This document shows positions 9,119 through 18,428 of a stretch of 57,792 bases of DNA, in pieces. The position numbers and the translations under genes are program-made. Positions within the stretch are counted from its first letter, which is position 1; each line of letters starts with the position of its first letter. The notes below the pieces were generated by a model. That model was not told where the DNA came from and searched no databases. It saw only the letters and a list, made by a program, of their open reading frames with translations. This DNA comes from Candidatus Gastranaerophilales bacterium (GTDB lineage: Bacteria; Cyanobacteriota; Vampirovibrionia; Gastranaerophilales; Gastranaerophilaceae). The DNA lies in the NCBI GenBank assembly GCA_944326515.1, contig CALVEI010000005.1, positions 1 to 57,792 on the forward strand, written 5' to 3'.

Positions 9119-9147
9119 ATTTTATTTTAGACAAAAAAAGTTGTCAA
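9119..9147 (-). promoter_or_regulatory. Strong promoter of yceD-rpmF
   Basis: On the minus strand there is a perfect -35 TTGACA (9142-9147), a 17-nt spacer and a -10 TAAAAT (9119-9124). The expected start site is about 9112, three nt before the yceD ATG. Confidence 0.85.
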
Positions 9148-9167
9148 AATTTTTATAATACACCTAA

Positions 9168-9980
9168 TTATTTTTTTGATTTTTTAAAATTTGTACTAGC
9201 TGCAGGCATCCAACGAGATTTTAGATAGTTCAGATGTCCTTTTCTTCTTAGTTCCCCGAGAGCCAAATTAACTTCAGTTTTCAAAGACGCACTCTGTTGT
9301 TCTTTTCTGAAGGCTATCGCATAAGCATCTTGAGAATAACGCTGAGGCAGTATCATAAATTCAGGATGATCCATAACAAAACCGGCCAATATTGTGTCAT
9401 CAGAAGTCATTGCCTGAGCCTTTCTGTTTAAAAAAGCTTTAAACCCTTCTTCATAAGAACGATACCCCTGCAATATAACTTCAGGAGCAAAATATCTTAT
9501 ATTTTTTTCGCCCGTAGTACCAAGAATTACAATAACTCTTCGACCGTTCAGATCCCCAACTGTTTTAATATCAGTTCCTTTTCTTATCATTATAGCTTGG
9601 CCAGTATAGTAATATGGTAACGAAAAATCTACAACTTCCATTCTTTTAGGGTTTATAGACATAGTTGCTATAACCATATCTACTTCGCCAGAATTTAATT
9701 TAGAAATTCTATTTGAAGCATTTACCTCAACAAAACGAACAAGCTTCTCATTCCCTAAAATTCTTTTGGCTAAAAGATGTGCAATATCAATATCATAACC
9801 TTGCAGTTTTCCGTCTTGAACAAACCCGAAAGGCTTTGAATCAAATTTAACACCTACAACAATTTCACCTCTGTTTTTTATGACAGAAAGCAAATCCTTA
9901 TCATCTTTTTCTTTTTTAGTACAACCTGTTACCAAAATAACAGAAAACAATAGAAAAAATATAAGTATTTTTTTTATCAT
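9168..9980 (-). CDS. Family 3 solute-binding lipoprotein (amino-acid type)
   Basis: A periplasmic binding protein of the SBP_bac_3 fold (polar amino acids, or a sensor-like role). The start at 9980 was chosen over an upstream in-frame codon at 10025 because it has GAGGAA 7 nt before it and gives a proper signal peptide ending in lipobox VTGC (Cys20). Typical family stretches follow: RGEIVVGVKFDSKPFGF, the DIDIA and EVDMVIATMSINPKR regions and VDFSLPYYYTGQ. It is 270 aa. No permease or ATPase gene lies nearby. It begins 10 nt after spmB, so it is probably in that operon. The ligand is unknown. Confidence 0.88.
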   Translation of the reverse strand: MIKKILIFFLLFSVILVTGCTKKEKDDKDLLSVIKNRGEIVVGVKFDSKPFGFVQDGKLQGYDIDIAHLLAKRILGNEKLVRFVEVNASNRISKLNSGEVDMVIATMSINPKRMEVVDFSLPYYYTGQAIMIRKGTDIKTVGDLNGRRVIVILGTTGEKNIRYFAPEVILQGYRSYEEGFKAFLNRKAQAMTSDDTILAGFVMDHPEFMILPQRYSQDAYAIAFRKEQQSASLKTEVNLALGELRRKGHLNYLKSRWMPAASTNFKKSKK

Positions 9981-9990
9981 AATTATTCCT

Positions 9991-10527
9991 CTACAAGAAA
10001 AGCCACCTAGCGACAGCCACAGCAACTACTATACCGATTATATCAGCAAAAATTCCCGCGCATAGAGCATGACGAAATTTCTTTATCCCAACAGAACCAA
10101 AATAAACAGCTAAAACATAAAAAGTTGTTTCAGAACTTCCTACCATAATCGCAGCCAATTTAGCAGTATAAGAATCAGGACCATATGTTGTTGCAATATC
10201 GGAAAACATCCCTAAAAGAGCACTACCTGATAACGAACGAACAATCATAACCGGCAATATATCAACAGGAATTTTTAACCACTCTAACAGCCCGGCAAAT
10301 AAACTCCCTGCTATTTCAAAAGCTCCTGAAGCTCTAAGCATAGATACAGCAACTATGATAGCAACAAGGTACGGAACTATATCAACTGATACTTTTATGC
10401 CATCCTTTGCACCATCAATAAATGCTTCATATATAGGGATTTTTTTGAGCAAGCCCCAAGTTAAAACGACAAGAACAATGACAGGAATAAGCCAAACAGA
10501 AATTACATCAACAATTGTTTTAATCAT
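9991..10527 (-). CDS. spmB: SpmB-like nucleoside-recognition (Gate) domain membrane protein
   Basis: A 178-aa integral membrane protein with about five hydrophobic segments and the Gate-domain RSLSGSALLGMFSD and GSSETTFYV motifs. Named for spore maturation in Bacillus, but the SpmA/SpmB pair is widespread in non-spore-formers, where its substrate is unknown. It overlaps spmA by 8 nt, with GAGG just upstream, so it is translationally coupled. Confidence 0.88.
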   Translation of the reverse strand: MIKTIVDVISVWLIPVIVLVVLTWGLLKKIPIYEAFIDGAKDGIKVSVDIVPYLVAIIVAVSMLRASGAFEIAGSLFAGLLEWLKIPVDILPVMIVRSLSGSALLGMFSDIATTYGPDSYTAKLAAIMVGSSETTFYVLAVYFGSVGIKKFRHALCAGIFADIIGIVVAVAVARWLFL

Positions 10528-11134
10528 CCTGCACCTCTGTTTCTGTATTTAATTTTTGTGCAGGAGTAATTTTTTCCAAAAGTTTAACTCCAACAATAGC
10601 TGACAAAAACGCAATTGTTGTAACTATTAAAGTAGGGAAAATTATTTCCGTAGGATTTTTAGAACCACTAGCTATCAACACAGCTAAAACTGTTGTTGGA
10701 ACTATCTGCCATCCTGCAGTATTCATTGCTAACAGTGTGCACATATCATTGGAGGCAGAGTTTTTATCAATATTGTGTTTTTGCAATTCTTTCATTGCTT
10801 TTATACCTATGGGCGTAGCTGCATTAGCAAGTCCAAAAGCATTAGCTGTAAAATTCATTGCAATATCACCTATTGCAGGACTATCTTTAGGCAAATCGGG
10901 AAAAAGTTTTTTAGCTATCGGCGTAAGCAGAAGAGCTATTTTAGAAACTAAGCCTGATTTTTCAGCAATTTTCATAATACCCAACCAAAAAGCCATTATA
11001 CCGGCAAGGTAAATAGCAATTTCAACAGACTTCTGCGCACCACGCATTATGGCATTTACAAGAGAATCCATTCTACCTGTATAAGCTGCCGAGGCTATAG
11101 AAATAAGTATTATAAAAAACCATATATAGTTCAT
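10520..11134 (-). CDS. spmA: SpmA-like nucleoside-recognition (Gate) domain membrane protein
   Basis: A 204-aa membrane protein, the usual partner of SpmB. The conserved MNFTANAFGLANAATPIG and NTAGWQIVPTT regions support the call. The ATG has no clear ribosome-binding site; the bases before it read TGTGAAAAT, 6 nt, ATG, a weak relative of the pattern seen at lptC. It begins 58 nt after the TolC gene. No other sporulation gene is present, so a sporulation role should not be assumed. Confidence 0.87.
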   Translation of the reverse strand: MNYIWFFIILISIASAAYTGRMDSLVNAIMRGAQKSVEIAIYLAGIMAFWLGIMKIAEKSGLVSKIALLLTPIAKKLFPDLPKDSPAIGDIAMNFTANAFGLANAATPIGIKAMKELQKHNIDKNSASNDMCTLLAMNTAGWQIVPTTVLAVLIASGSKNPTEIIFPTLIVTTIAFLSAIVGVKLLEKITPAQKLNTETEVQDD

Positions 11135-11192
11135 GACTTAATTTTCACAAATTTACCTAAAAAAGGCAAATTTATAGCAAAATCATAACAAT

Positions 11193-12896
11193 CTATAAAG
11201 TAACATCACTAGCAGTAAGAGGAGCGCCAATTACACGCTCAAGATTCGCTGCTGAAATATGGTACTGCATAAGAGTATTATAATACTGCAATTTCGCATT
11301 CATATATGTAATCTGTGCATCTTTCAGCTCAATAGCATCGCCAAGACCAACCTTATATCTGCCTGCAGCAAGCTCATATCTTTCCTGTGCAACATCCATT
11401 GAAGCTCTTGAAACAGGAATGGATTGCTGAGCATTTTTAAGTTGAATATAAGCTTGTTTTACGTCTAAATAAACTTTTTGACGTTGTACTTCGTAATCAG
11501 CCTGATCTTTTTTATAAGTTAATTTGGCCTCATCCATTTGCTCTTTAACAAGCAACAAATTCAAATTAGTATAAGACAACTGAGCACCAATTTGATACCC
11601 ATAATCAGTATCAGGTGTTTTTCCGCCTCGAGTATAAGAGCCAAAGCCTTTCAGGTCAGGTAAAAATGCAACTTTAGAAGCTTTTACAAGTAATTTAGAA
11701 CCTTCCATTTTCTTTTTAGCTGCCGCTAAAGCAGGGCTCTGATCATAAGCCATCTTTAAAGCTTCATCAAAAGTTATATCATATCTTTTTTTATCAAGTC
11801 TGTCTTTTATATCAAACTTAGCAAATTCAGGCACCCCCATCGCATTTGTCAGCTGAGCAAAGCCTGTATCCACAGCATTTTTAGCCTGAATTAGCGTTAA
11901 TTTTGTATTATCTAAATTATAAGCAGCAGTAGAAACATCAATTTTAGCTTTACTACCAATATTATAATATGCTTGTGCCTGTTCAAGGTGTATTTGATAT
12001 TGCAATACAGAATCTTCATATACCTCAACCTGCTGTTGCAAATACAAGAGGTTATAATAATAATTTTTAACCATATACACAATATCATTAATACTTGCTT
12101 GCAAGGTTTCACGAGATGCTTCATAAGTTTTTTTAGCAACACCAGCTTGAGCACCTGTCTTACCAAAGTCATACAAAAGCATATTTACACCGACATTTGG
12201 CATATTCCAAGAATTATACTCTTGCATTGGAAATCTGAAATTTGTTACCAACATGTCATTTTTTGAATAAGAAAGCCCTGCTGTTAAAGTAGGAAAGTAA
12301 TTTGACCAAGCCTGAGCAATTTTATTCTTATAAATATCCTTGCTTATTAATTGAGAAAGAATTGTAGGGTTGTTCTGTAAAGCAATTTTTACACAATCAT
12401 CTACAGAAATAATACGATTAGCAGAAACAGCTCCTTCTATATCAGGTCTTGCTGCTGTAAAAGCATCGCCCTCTTGTAATTCTACAGCTTTTTCCAAGTC
12501 CTTGTTTTGCGTATCAATTTCTGGTTCTGTTTGATTTTTAGCTTTTGAAGCCTTTGGGCGAGAAAAATGTTTATGCTTAACTTTGGTTTCTTTTTTCTCT
12601 TTTTGAGCAGCTTTTTTTTCTTTTTTATCTTTGCTATCGTCAACTATCAATCTAACAGAATACTGAGACTTATCAGTTTTTGCTGTAACTTTTTGCTCGT
12701 CATATTTTTCTTTTTTAGGCTTTTTAACCACTACTTTTTTCTCTTGTTGTTCAACAACATCCTTTTGTTGAACCTTCGGAGGTTCATTTTTCTTTTTGAA
12801 GAAATTCCAATCAAACGCAGCTGCTTTGTCACAAGAAACAAAGCTAAAAGCAGATATTACCAATGATATTATTAATAATTTATGTGTTCTTTTCAT
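11193..12896 (-). CDS. TolC-family outer-membrane efflux protein
   Basis: The outer-membrane channel of a tripartite pump, 567 aa. An N-terminal signal sequence ends near residues 20-27, where both a possible lipobox (FVSC, Cys22) and a signal peptidase I site (AAA-F) are seen, so lipidation is uncertain. Residues about 35-135 form a Lys/Glu-rich low-complexity stretch unusual for the family. Two OEP repeats follow, starting at VDDCVKIALQNNPTIL and FDEALKMAYDQSPALA, with long amphipathic helices. GGGGAAGAG precedes the ATG. It starts 26 nt after the pump gene. Confidence 0.93.
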   Translation of the reverse strand: MKRTHKLLIISLVISAFSFVSCDKAAAFDWNFFKKKNEPPKVQQKDVVEQQEKKVVVKKPKKEKYDEQKVTAKTDKSQYSVRLIVDDSKDKKEKKAAQKEKKETKVKHKHFSRPKASKAKNQTEPEIDTQNKDLEKAVELQEGDAFTAARPDIEGAVSANRIISVDDCVKIALQNNPTILSQLISKDIYKNKIAQAWSNYFPTLTAGLSYSKNDMLVTNFRFPMQEYNSWNMPNVGVNMLLYDFGKTGAQAGVAKKTYEASRETLQASINDIVYMVKNYYYNLLYLQQQVEVYEDSVLQYQIHLEQAQAYYNIGSKAKIDVSTAAYNLDNTKLTLIQAKNAVDTGFAQLTNAMGVPEFAKFDIKDRLDKKRYDITFDEALKMAYDQSPALAAAKKKMEGSKLLVKASKVAFLPDLKGFGSYTRGGKTPDTDYGYQIGAQLSYTNLNLLLVKEQMDEAKLTYKKDQADYEVQRQKVYLDVKQAYIQLKNAQQSIPVSRASMDVAQERYELAAGRYKVGLGDAIELKDAQITYMNAKLQYYNTLMQYHISAANLERVIGAPLTASDVTL

Positions 12897-12922
12897 CTCT
12901 TCCCCAATAATTTATTATGGTT

Positions 12923-15900
12923 TTATTCTTCTTTTTTGTCCACTTTTTTGTTCATTACAATATCAACCAAATGTTGAATGATTACATAGAAAGCAGGAGT
13001 CATGATTGTACCTAAAGTACCGGCTGCCATCATACCGCCAAATACTGTAGAACCAACAGAAATTCTCGAAGATGCACCAGCACCATGAGCAAGAATCAAC
13101 GGCAACATACCTACAACGAAAGCAACTACTGTCATCATAATCGCTCTAAATCTTATTTGAGAAGCTTCAACAGCAGCTTCTTCTATAGACTTTCCGTCAG
13201 TCTCGTGTAATTCTTTAGCAAATTCTACAATCAAAATTGCTTGTTTAGCGGCCAAACCAATAAGCATAATCATACCTACCTGAGAATACAAGTCAAATGC
13301 TTGTCCCATTATCAACTGGAATATCAAGGCACCTGCTGCAGCCAAAGGACAAATCAGCAATACAGCAAACGGTATTGACCAACTTTCATATAAAGCAACC
13401 AAGAACAAATATACAAATATCAAAGCCAACGCAATAATAGTTGTTGTTTGTCCACCTGATTCAATTTCTTGTTTTGATGTACCGGACCATTCATACCCCA
13501 TATCTTTAGGCAACGTATTTATAGCAACATCTTGCATAGCCTTCATAGCTTCACCAGAACTCCTTCCTGAAGCTGGTTGACCAGAAATTTGAACGTTTCT
13601 ATATTGGTTATATCTTGTTATAGAACCGGCCCCAACTGTCTGTCTCAAAGATACAACAGTTGTTATAGGCACCATTTTACCAGATTTATTTTTAACATAT
13701 ATACCAGTCAAATCATTAGCATTTCTTCTGTATTTTTGTTCTGCTTGCATTTGAACCCTAAATACACGACCCAACTTATTAAAGTCGTTTACATAATACG
13801 TACCAAGAGTTGAAGACAATGTAGAATACAACTCTTGCAAGTCTATACCTTGAGCCATAGCTTTTGCATAATCAATATCGACAATATACTGCAGCATATT
13901 TGCCTGATACTGAGTATATACGTTTGTCAAATTTTTATTAGCATTCGCAGCAGCCAAAAGTTTGTTTGCCCATTGTTCCATCTCTTGAGGTGTATATTCC
14001 CCTTTTGATAACATTTGGAACTCGAAACCACCAACCATACTCATACCGGAAATAGCAGGCGGAGAGAACACACCTATTTGAGCAGTTCTTATTGATGAGA
14101 ACTCTTTCCTGATTCTTCCAAGAATTGCATTCAAAGACAAATCAGTCTCTTTACCTTGTACAAATCTTATGGCTTTTTGAAAAATATTAAATTCACGTTT
14201 ATCCCACTCGTCAAGACGAATAACCATAAACGCTTGGTTAGAAGGTCCCATACCAACAAAGACAATAACACCTTCTATACCTTCTATTTTCTTTAGTTTT
14301 TCTTCCATTTCGTGAGTAACATCAGTTGTTCTGGCAAGAGATGCACCAGCAGGAAGATTTATTTGTGTCATTAAAACAGCTTGGTCTTCATCCGGAATAA
14401 AACCTGTTGGTATCATCTTAAAAAGCACAAGCATCAACACAACAATACCTACATAAGTAATAAGAGTAAGTTTTTTGTTGTACACAAACTTTTTAACATA
14501 GTGAATATAAAGATCAGTAAGTTTTTGGAAATAAACATTAAATTCCATAAATATCCACTTAATAGCAGCAGACATTTTATTTGACGGCTTTCTATTGGGA
14601 TCTTCAGGTCTCAAAATAATAGAACATAAAGCAGGAGACAAGGTCAAGGCACAAACAGCAGACAAAGCAATTGAAATTGCAATACAAACGGCAAACTGCT
14701 TATACATCAAACCAGATAAGCCAGGCATAAACGAAACAGGAACAAATACAGCCATAAGTACCAATGCCATTGATACCAATGCCCCACCAATTTCCTTCAT
14801 TGTTATTTGAGTAGCCTCAACAGGAGTCATTCCGTTTTCAAGGTGCCTTTTAACGTTTTCGATAACAACAATAGCATCGTCTACTACCGTCGCAACTGCA
14901 AGAACCATAGCAAACAACGTCAGAAGGTTAATAGACATATCAAACACCGGTAATGCAGCAAAAGTACCAATCAAAGAAACCGGAATTGCTATCAACGGAA
15001 CAAGAGTTGCTCTCGGATCACCCAAGAATACAAATATGATAGCAACAACGATAATAGATGTTTCTATAATTGTTTTAACTACTTCTTTCATTGACTCACG
15101 AATAAACTGAGTATCATCGTGAACCATTGACAATTTCATACCATCAGGAATTGTCTTTTCCAATTCCGCCATTTTCTTTTTAACTTCATTTACGATTTCA
15201 ATGGAGTTGGCACCTGGAATTTGGATAACCTGCATCAAAGCTGCAGGGTTACCATCAACTCTACCATTTCTTGAGTAAGTTTCAGAACCTAATTCTACTC
15301 TTGCAATATCTTTGATTTTTATACTAGAACCATCAATATTAGAACGAACAATTATATTTTCAAACTCTTCAGGTTCAAGTAATCGACCTTTAGTTCTCAA
15401 CGTAATTTGAAACTTCTGTTTATCAGGACCTGGTTCTTGCCCCAATGCACCAGCAGAAACTTGAACATTTTGAGTGTTTATAGCTTGCTGAACCTCAGAC
15501 ACTGAAACATTTAAGTTAGCCATTTTTTCGGTATCAAGCCATATTCTCATAGAATAATTACCTGCACCATAAACACCAACTTCACCAACACCAGGCAAAC
15601 GAGCTATTTCGTCTTTAATAAAGATTGATGCATAGTTTGTTACTTCCAATTGAGAATATCTTCCATCGGTAGAAGCTAAGTTCAAAATCGCAACACCTGC
15701 GCCTGATACCTGTTGTTTTGCAGTAACACCCAACCTTTTTACGTCTTCAGGTAGCTTTGGCTGAATTTGTTGAATTCTGTTTTGGACGTTTACAAGGTCA
15801 ATATTTCTGTCAGAACCTACTTTAAAATAAATTTGGAGTTGATATGATTCATCAGAACTTGTTGACACCATATACAACATATCTTCTACACCGTTGATTT

Positions 15901-16141
15901 GAGACTCCAAAATAGATGCAACCGAAGACTCAACAACGTCAGCACTCGCCCCTGGATATGAAGCAGTAACTTGAATCTGAGGAGGCGTAATATTTGGATA
16001 CTTTTCCAACTTTAGCCCCATCATCGCAATTATACCAACCAAAGTTATAAAAAGAGAAATAACTATCGCAAACCTCGGCTTACGAATAAAAAAGTATAAT
16101 TCCTCTTTGTTATTTTTTTGAGGTTCTTTATTATCCAACAT
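12923..16141 (-). CDS. RND efflux pump, HAE1 (AcrB-like) inner-membrane transporter
   Basis: A proton-driven exporter of hydrophobic or amphiphilic compounds, 1072 aa, close to AcrB. The first membrane helix is about residues 23-42, then a large periplasmic loop with AcrB-like [18 protein letters not shown] (48 on). The proton-relay pair Asp421-Asp422 lies in [17 protein letters not shown] of helix 4. A second half with a similar loop and six helices follows. It lies 2 nt after the adaptor gene. Substrate range cannot be read from sequence. Confidence 0.96.
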   Translation of the reverse strand: MLDNKEPQKNNKEELYFFIRKPRFAIVISLFITLVGIIAMMGLKLEKYPNITPPQIQVTASYPGASADVVESSVASILESQINGVEDMLYMVSTSSDESYQLQIYFKVGSDRNIDLVNVQNRIQQIQPKLPEDVKRLGVTAKQQVSGAGVAILNLASTDGRYSQLEVTNYASIFIKDEIARLPGVGEVGVYGAGNYSMRIWLDTEKMANLNVSVSEVQQAINTQNVQVSAGALGQEPGPDKQKFQITLRTKGRLLEPEEFENIIVRSNIDGSSIKIKDIARVELGSETYSRNGRVDGNPAALMQVIQIPGANSIEIVNEVKKKMAELEKTIPDGMKLSMVHDDTQFIRESMKEVVKTIIETSIIVVAIIFVFLGDPRATLVPLIAIPVSLIGTFAALPVFDMSINLLTLFAMVLAVATVVDDAIVVIENVKRHLENGMTPVEATQITMKEIGGALVSMALVLMAVFVPVSFMPGLSGLMYKQFAVCIAISIALSAVCALTLSPALCSIILRPEDPNRKPSNKMSAAIKWIFMEFNVYFQKLTDLYIHYVKKFVYNKKLTLITYVGIVVLMLVLFKMIPTGFIPDEDQAVLMTQINLPAGASLARTTDVTHEMEEKLKKIEGIEGVIVFVGMGPSNQAFMVIRLDEWDKREFNIFQKAIRFVQGKETDLSLNAILGRIRKEFSSIRTAQIGVFSPPAISGMSMVGGFEFQMLSKGEYTPQEMEQWANKLLAAANANKNLTNVYTQYQANMLQYIVDIDYAKAMAQGIDLQELYSTLSSTLGTYYVNDFNKLGRVFRVQMQAEQKYRRNANDLTGIYVKNKSGKMVPITTVVSLRQTVGAGSITRYNQYRNVQISGQPASGRSSGEAMKAMQDVAINTLPKDMGYEWSGTSKQEIESGGQTTTIIALALIFVYLFLVALYESWSIPFAVLLICPLAAAGALIFQLIMGQAFDLYSQVGMIMLIGLAAKQAILIVEFAKELHETDGKSIEEAAVEASQIRFRAIMMTVVAFVVGMLPLILAHGAGASSRISVGSTVFGGMMAAGTLGTIMTPAFYVIIQHLVDIVMNKKVDKKEE

Positions 16142-16143
16142 AA

Positions 16144-17319
16144 TTAGTTTTCTTTCTCTTCACTAGCTGTTTTTACTGAATCAGAAGGTTCTTCATAAGA
16201 AACGACAGAACCGGGTCTAAGTCTTTGGAATCCTGATTTGATAACCATTTGACCAGGTTTTAAACCTTCTGTAACTATCCAATTATCTCCAAGTTGTTTG
16301 TCTATTTTGATAAATGTTTGCTGAGCCTGCTTATTTTCATCTACAGTCCACACATAAGTACCTTGAGTACTATCAGAAACAGCAACTTGAGGAACTAATA
16401 CAACCTTCACTGGAGCTTTTGCCGTTGCTGTTACATTAACAAAATCACCAGGAACCAACAAATTATCTTTATTTTGGAATGTAGCTCTCAAAGAAATAGT
16501 ACCCGCTGTTTGGTCAACTTCGTTATTCATAAACTCAAGTTTACCTTGTTCTTTATACAAAGACCCGTCAGACAATCTTATTTGAACATTCATCCCAACA
16601 TCTTTTTTATCTTTATTTTCAAGTCTGTTTTTTCTATAGGTAATATAGTCTTCACTTTTTATAGTGAAATAAACATAAATAGGACTTGTACTTACAATTC
16701 TTGCCAAAGTACCAGATTGAGAATTAACCAAGTTGCCTTCTGTTATAAGAATTTTACCAACTCTACCATCAACCGGCGAAGTAATTTTGGTATAACTCAA
16801 GTTTAACTTTGCTGCTGCCAAATTAGCTTTATTAACATCTTTTGTTGCACGATATTGATCTCTTGTTGCAAGAGCATTATCATAATATGACTTACTTACA
16901 AAATCATTTTTAACAAGTTCTTTTGCTCTTTTTAATTCTTTCTCTGCATTTATCAATGCTGCTTCTGATTGTCTTACAGCAGCTTCTGCTTGTTGCACTG
17001 CAATTTGATATTCATTAGGCTGAATAAGAAAAAGGGTCTGTCCTTTTTTTACAAATGCACCCTCTTGAAAATATCTTTTTTGGAGCCAACCATTGATTCT
17101 GGCAACTACGTCAACAGAATATTTAGCTTCAATACGCCCTACAGATTCTGTTTTAGGATAAAAATCGCCCTCAGACGAATAAGCTACCTCAACAGGGGTT
17201 GGGCGTTTCTGCATTTCTGCAGCAATTTTTGCTGTAATAATACTAGCCATTTTATTAAAAACTATAGGGAGAACAATAATTGCAATAACAATTATCCCTA
17301 TTAATTTTTTCCTATCCAT
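16144..17319 (-). CDS. RND efflux periplasmic adaptor (membrane-fusion protein)
   Basis: Links pump and TolC channel. An N-terminal membrane anchor (about 4-22), a barrel-sandwich/lipoyl region ([20 protein letters not shown] and [16 protein letters not shown]), an alpha-helical hairpin and a beta-barrel domain are visible. An in-frame codon at 17337 would lengthen it by six residues, but the AAGAGGAT lying inside that extension is the ribosome-binding site for the ATG at 17319, so I use the latter (391 aa). First gene of the efflux operon, behind a promoter covered by a palindrome. Confidence 0.95.
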   Translation of the reverse strand: MDRKKLIGIIVIAIIVLPIVFNKMASIITAKIAAEMQKRPTPVEVAYSSEGDFYPKTESVGRIEAKYSVDVVARINGWLQKRYFQEGAFVKKGQTLFLIQPNEYQIAVQQAEAAVRQSEAALINAEKELKRAKELVKNDFVSKSYYDNALATRDQYRATKDVNKANLAAAKLNLSYTKITSPVDGRVGKILITEGNLVNSQSGTLARIVSTSPIYVYFTIKSEDYITYRKNRLENKDKKDVGMNVQIRLSDGSLYKEQGKLEFMNNEVDQTAGTISLRATFQNKDNLLVPGDFVNVTATAKAPVKVVLVPQVAVSDSTQGTYVWTVDENKQAQQTFIKIDKQLGDNWIVTEGLKPGQMVIKSGFQRLRPGSVVSYEEPSDSVKTASEEKEN

Positions 17320-17356
17320 ATATAATCCTCTTCCCATTATAATTACATTTTTACAA

Positions 17357-17371
17357 TTGTTATGATAACAA
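17357..17371. promoter_or_regulatory. 15-bp palindrome, candidate operator of the efflux operon
   Basis: TTGTTAT-G-ATAACAA is a perfect palindrome with one central base. It covers the -10 box (17362-17367) of the candidate efflux promoter, the classic position for a repressor. No regulator gene is adjacent. Confidence 0.6.
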
Positions 17372-17390
17372 CAATTCTCTATAATGGCAA
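17362..17390 (-). promoter_or_regulatory. Candidate promoter of the RND efflux operon
   Basis: On the minus strand -35 TTGCCA (17385-17390), a 17-nt spacer and -10 TATCAT (17362-17367). A second TATAAT lies at 17336-17341 without a good -35. Confidence 0.6.
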
Positions 17391-17430
17391 GAGGATTACA
17401 ATAGTATAATCAGTGTATTTTTAAGGCTAA

Positions 17431-17940
17431 TTATTTATCCCAAAGAGCATCAGTAAACTTCCAATTATTTTGCATCAAGTCCATTGCATCATCTTGAGGC
17501 TCAACCTTATCAGAATCTTGATTACCCATATCTTCTTTTTTAGCAAAAGTTAAAAGAAACTTGAAGATATCTTTACCTTCAGTGTTAGGTTCTTTTTTAG
17601 GTCCATTTACATCAGCAGTAAAATCACATTTTGTAGAAGTACAGCTTACAGTTAACTCCATACCATCTCTTGTTAAACCGGTTGAATCGTCAATTTTAAG
17701 CTGTTCCTCAATATATTTCTGAGCATCAGAACCCCACTTATATGGCGGTCCATTTTTAACAATGGCCTGATCAACAGCCTCATTAAATGTAAAGTAAGCT
17801 TTTTGTGCACCTCTTTCAAAAGTTGTTCTTTGTGAAAACCTCTTTAAATTTGGAATTGTAAGCATCGCAATAACACCAATAATCAACATTACAAGCGCTA
17901 ACTCTGCAAACGTAAATGCTTTTCTATTCAATAAAGACAT
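17431..17940 (-). CDS. Prepilin-like protein (type IV pilin/pseudopilin N-terminus)
   Basis: A class III prepilin N-terminus, KAFTFAELALVMLIIGVIAM: cleavage expected after Ala8 (Gly is usual), Phe as the new first residue, and Glu at +5. One hydrophobic helix is followed by a 130-residue soluble domain with two cysteines (near 100 and 105) and an acidic C-terminus. The family uses a membrane prepilin peptidase and assembles into pili or type II secretion fibres; which one is unknown, as no assembly gene is nearby. AAAGGTC precedes the ATG. It lies 11 nt after the thioredoxin-like gene. Confidence 0.82.
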   Translation of the reverse strand: MSLLNRKAFTFAELALVMLIIGVIAMLTIPNLKRFSQRTTFERGAQKAYFTFNEAVDQAIVKNGPPYKWGSDAQKYIEEQLKIDDSTGLTRDGMELTVSCTSTKCDFTADVNGPKKEPNTEGKDIFKFLLTFAKKEDMGNQDSDKVEPQDDAMDLMQNNWKFTDALWDK

Positions 17941-17951
17941 ATTAGACCTTT

Positions 17952-18428
17952 CTATCCCTTACAAGACTCACCTTGTTTAACAAGATTTCTAAAATTCAGA
18001 TATCTCTGTAATTCTGTATTTAATATTTCCACTGACTCTAGAAAAGGCCCATCGATATGGACTCTGTTGTCATACTTAGGATCAATTATATATACAGTAG
18101 GAAACGCAGAGATTTTATACTCTTTTACAACTTTTTCATTTTCAGGAGACTCGGCATTAACAAGGACAACATTTACCTTATCTTTATTAATATTTCTCAC
18201 TTTATCCAATTTTGGCATAAATCTCTTGCAATATGTACACCAATCAACATAAAAAACAGCCAAAACAGGTTTGTCTTCTTTTGATACCTGTTCCATAGTC
18301 AGGCCTAAGTCATAATCCGAAGGTTTCATATTAGCTTTGGGCAAAATTGCCATACAACTTGTTATTGAAATACCAACAAGTAAAACAATAGCAAGTACAA
18401 TTAACGAAATTCTTAACTTCTTGTTCAA
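17952..18428 (-). CDS. Thioredoxin-like lipoprotein or membrane-anchored thiol protein
   Basis: A 158-aa protein with an N-terminal hydrophobic segment ending in ITSC (Cys25, possible lipobox), then a thioredoxin fold with active site WCTYC (Cys64 and Cys67) and the cis-proline region SAFPTVYI. It should act outside the cytoplasmic membrane as a thiol oxidoreductase. The start is TTG with AAAGGAG 7 nt upstream; this site lies inside the end of glgC, and the TTG overlaps the glgC stop (TTGA). It may help fold the two-Cys pilin-like protein encoded next; that is inference. Confidence 0.85.
   Translation of the reverse strand: MNKKLRISLIVLAIVLLVGISITSCMAILPKANMKPSDYDLGLTMEQVSKEDKPVLAVFYVDWCTYCKRFMPKLDKVRNINKDKVNVVLVNAESPENEKVVKEYKISAFPTVYIIDPKYDNRVHIDGPFLESVEILNTELQRYLNFRNLVKQGESCKG

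Noticed and set aside
9991-11134. Sporulation genes (spmA, spmB) as a sign of a spore-former
   Set aside because: The pair is common in non-spore-formers, and the window otherwise shows a diderm cell with no other spore gene.
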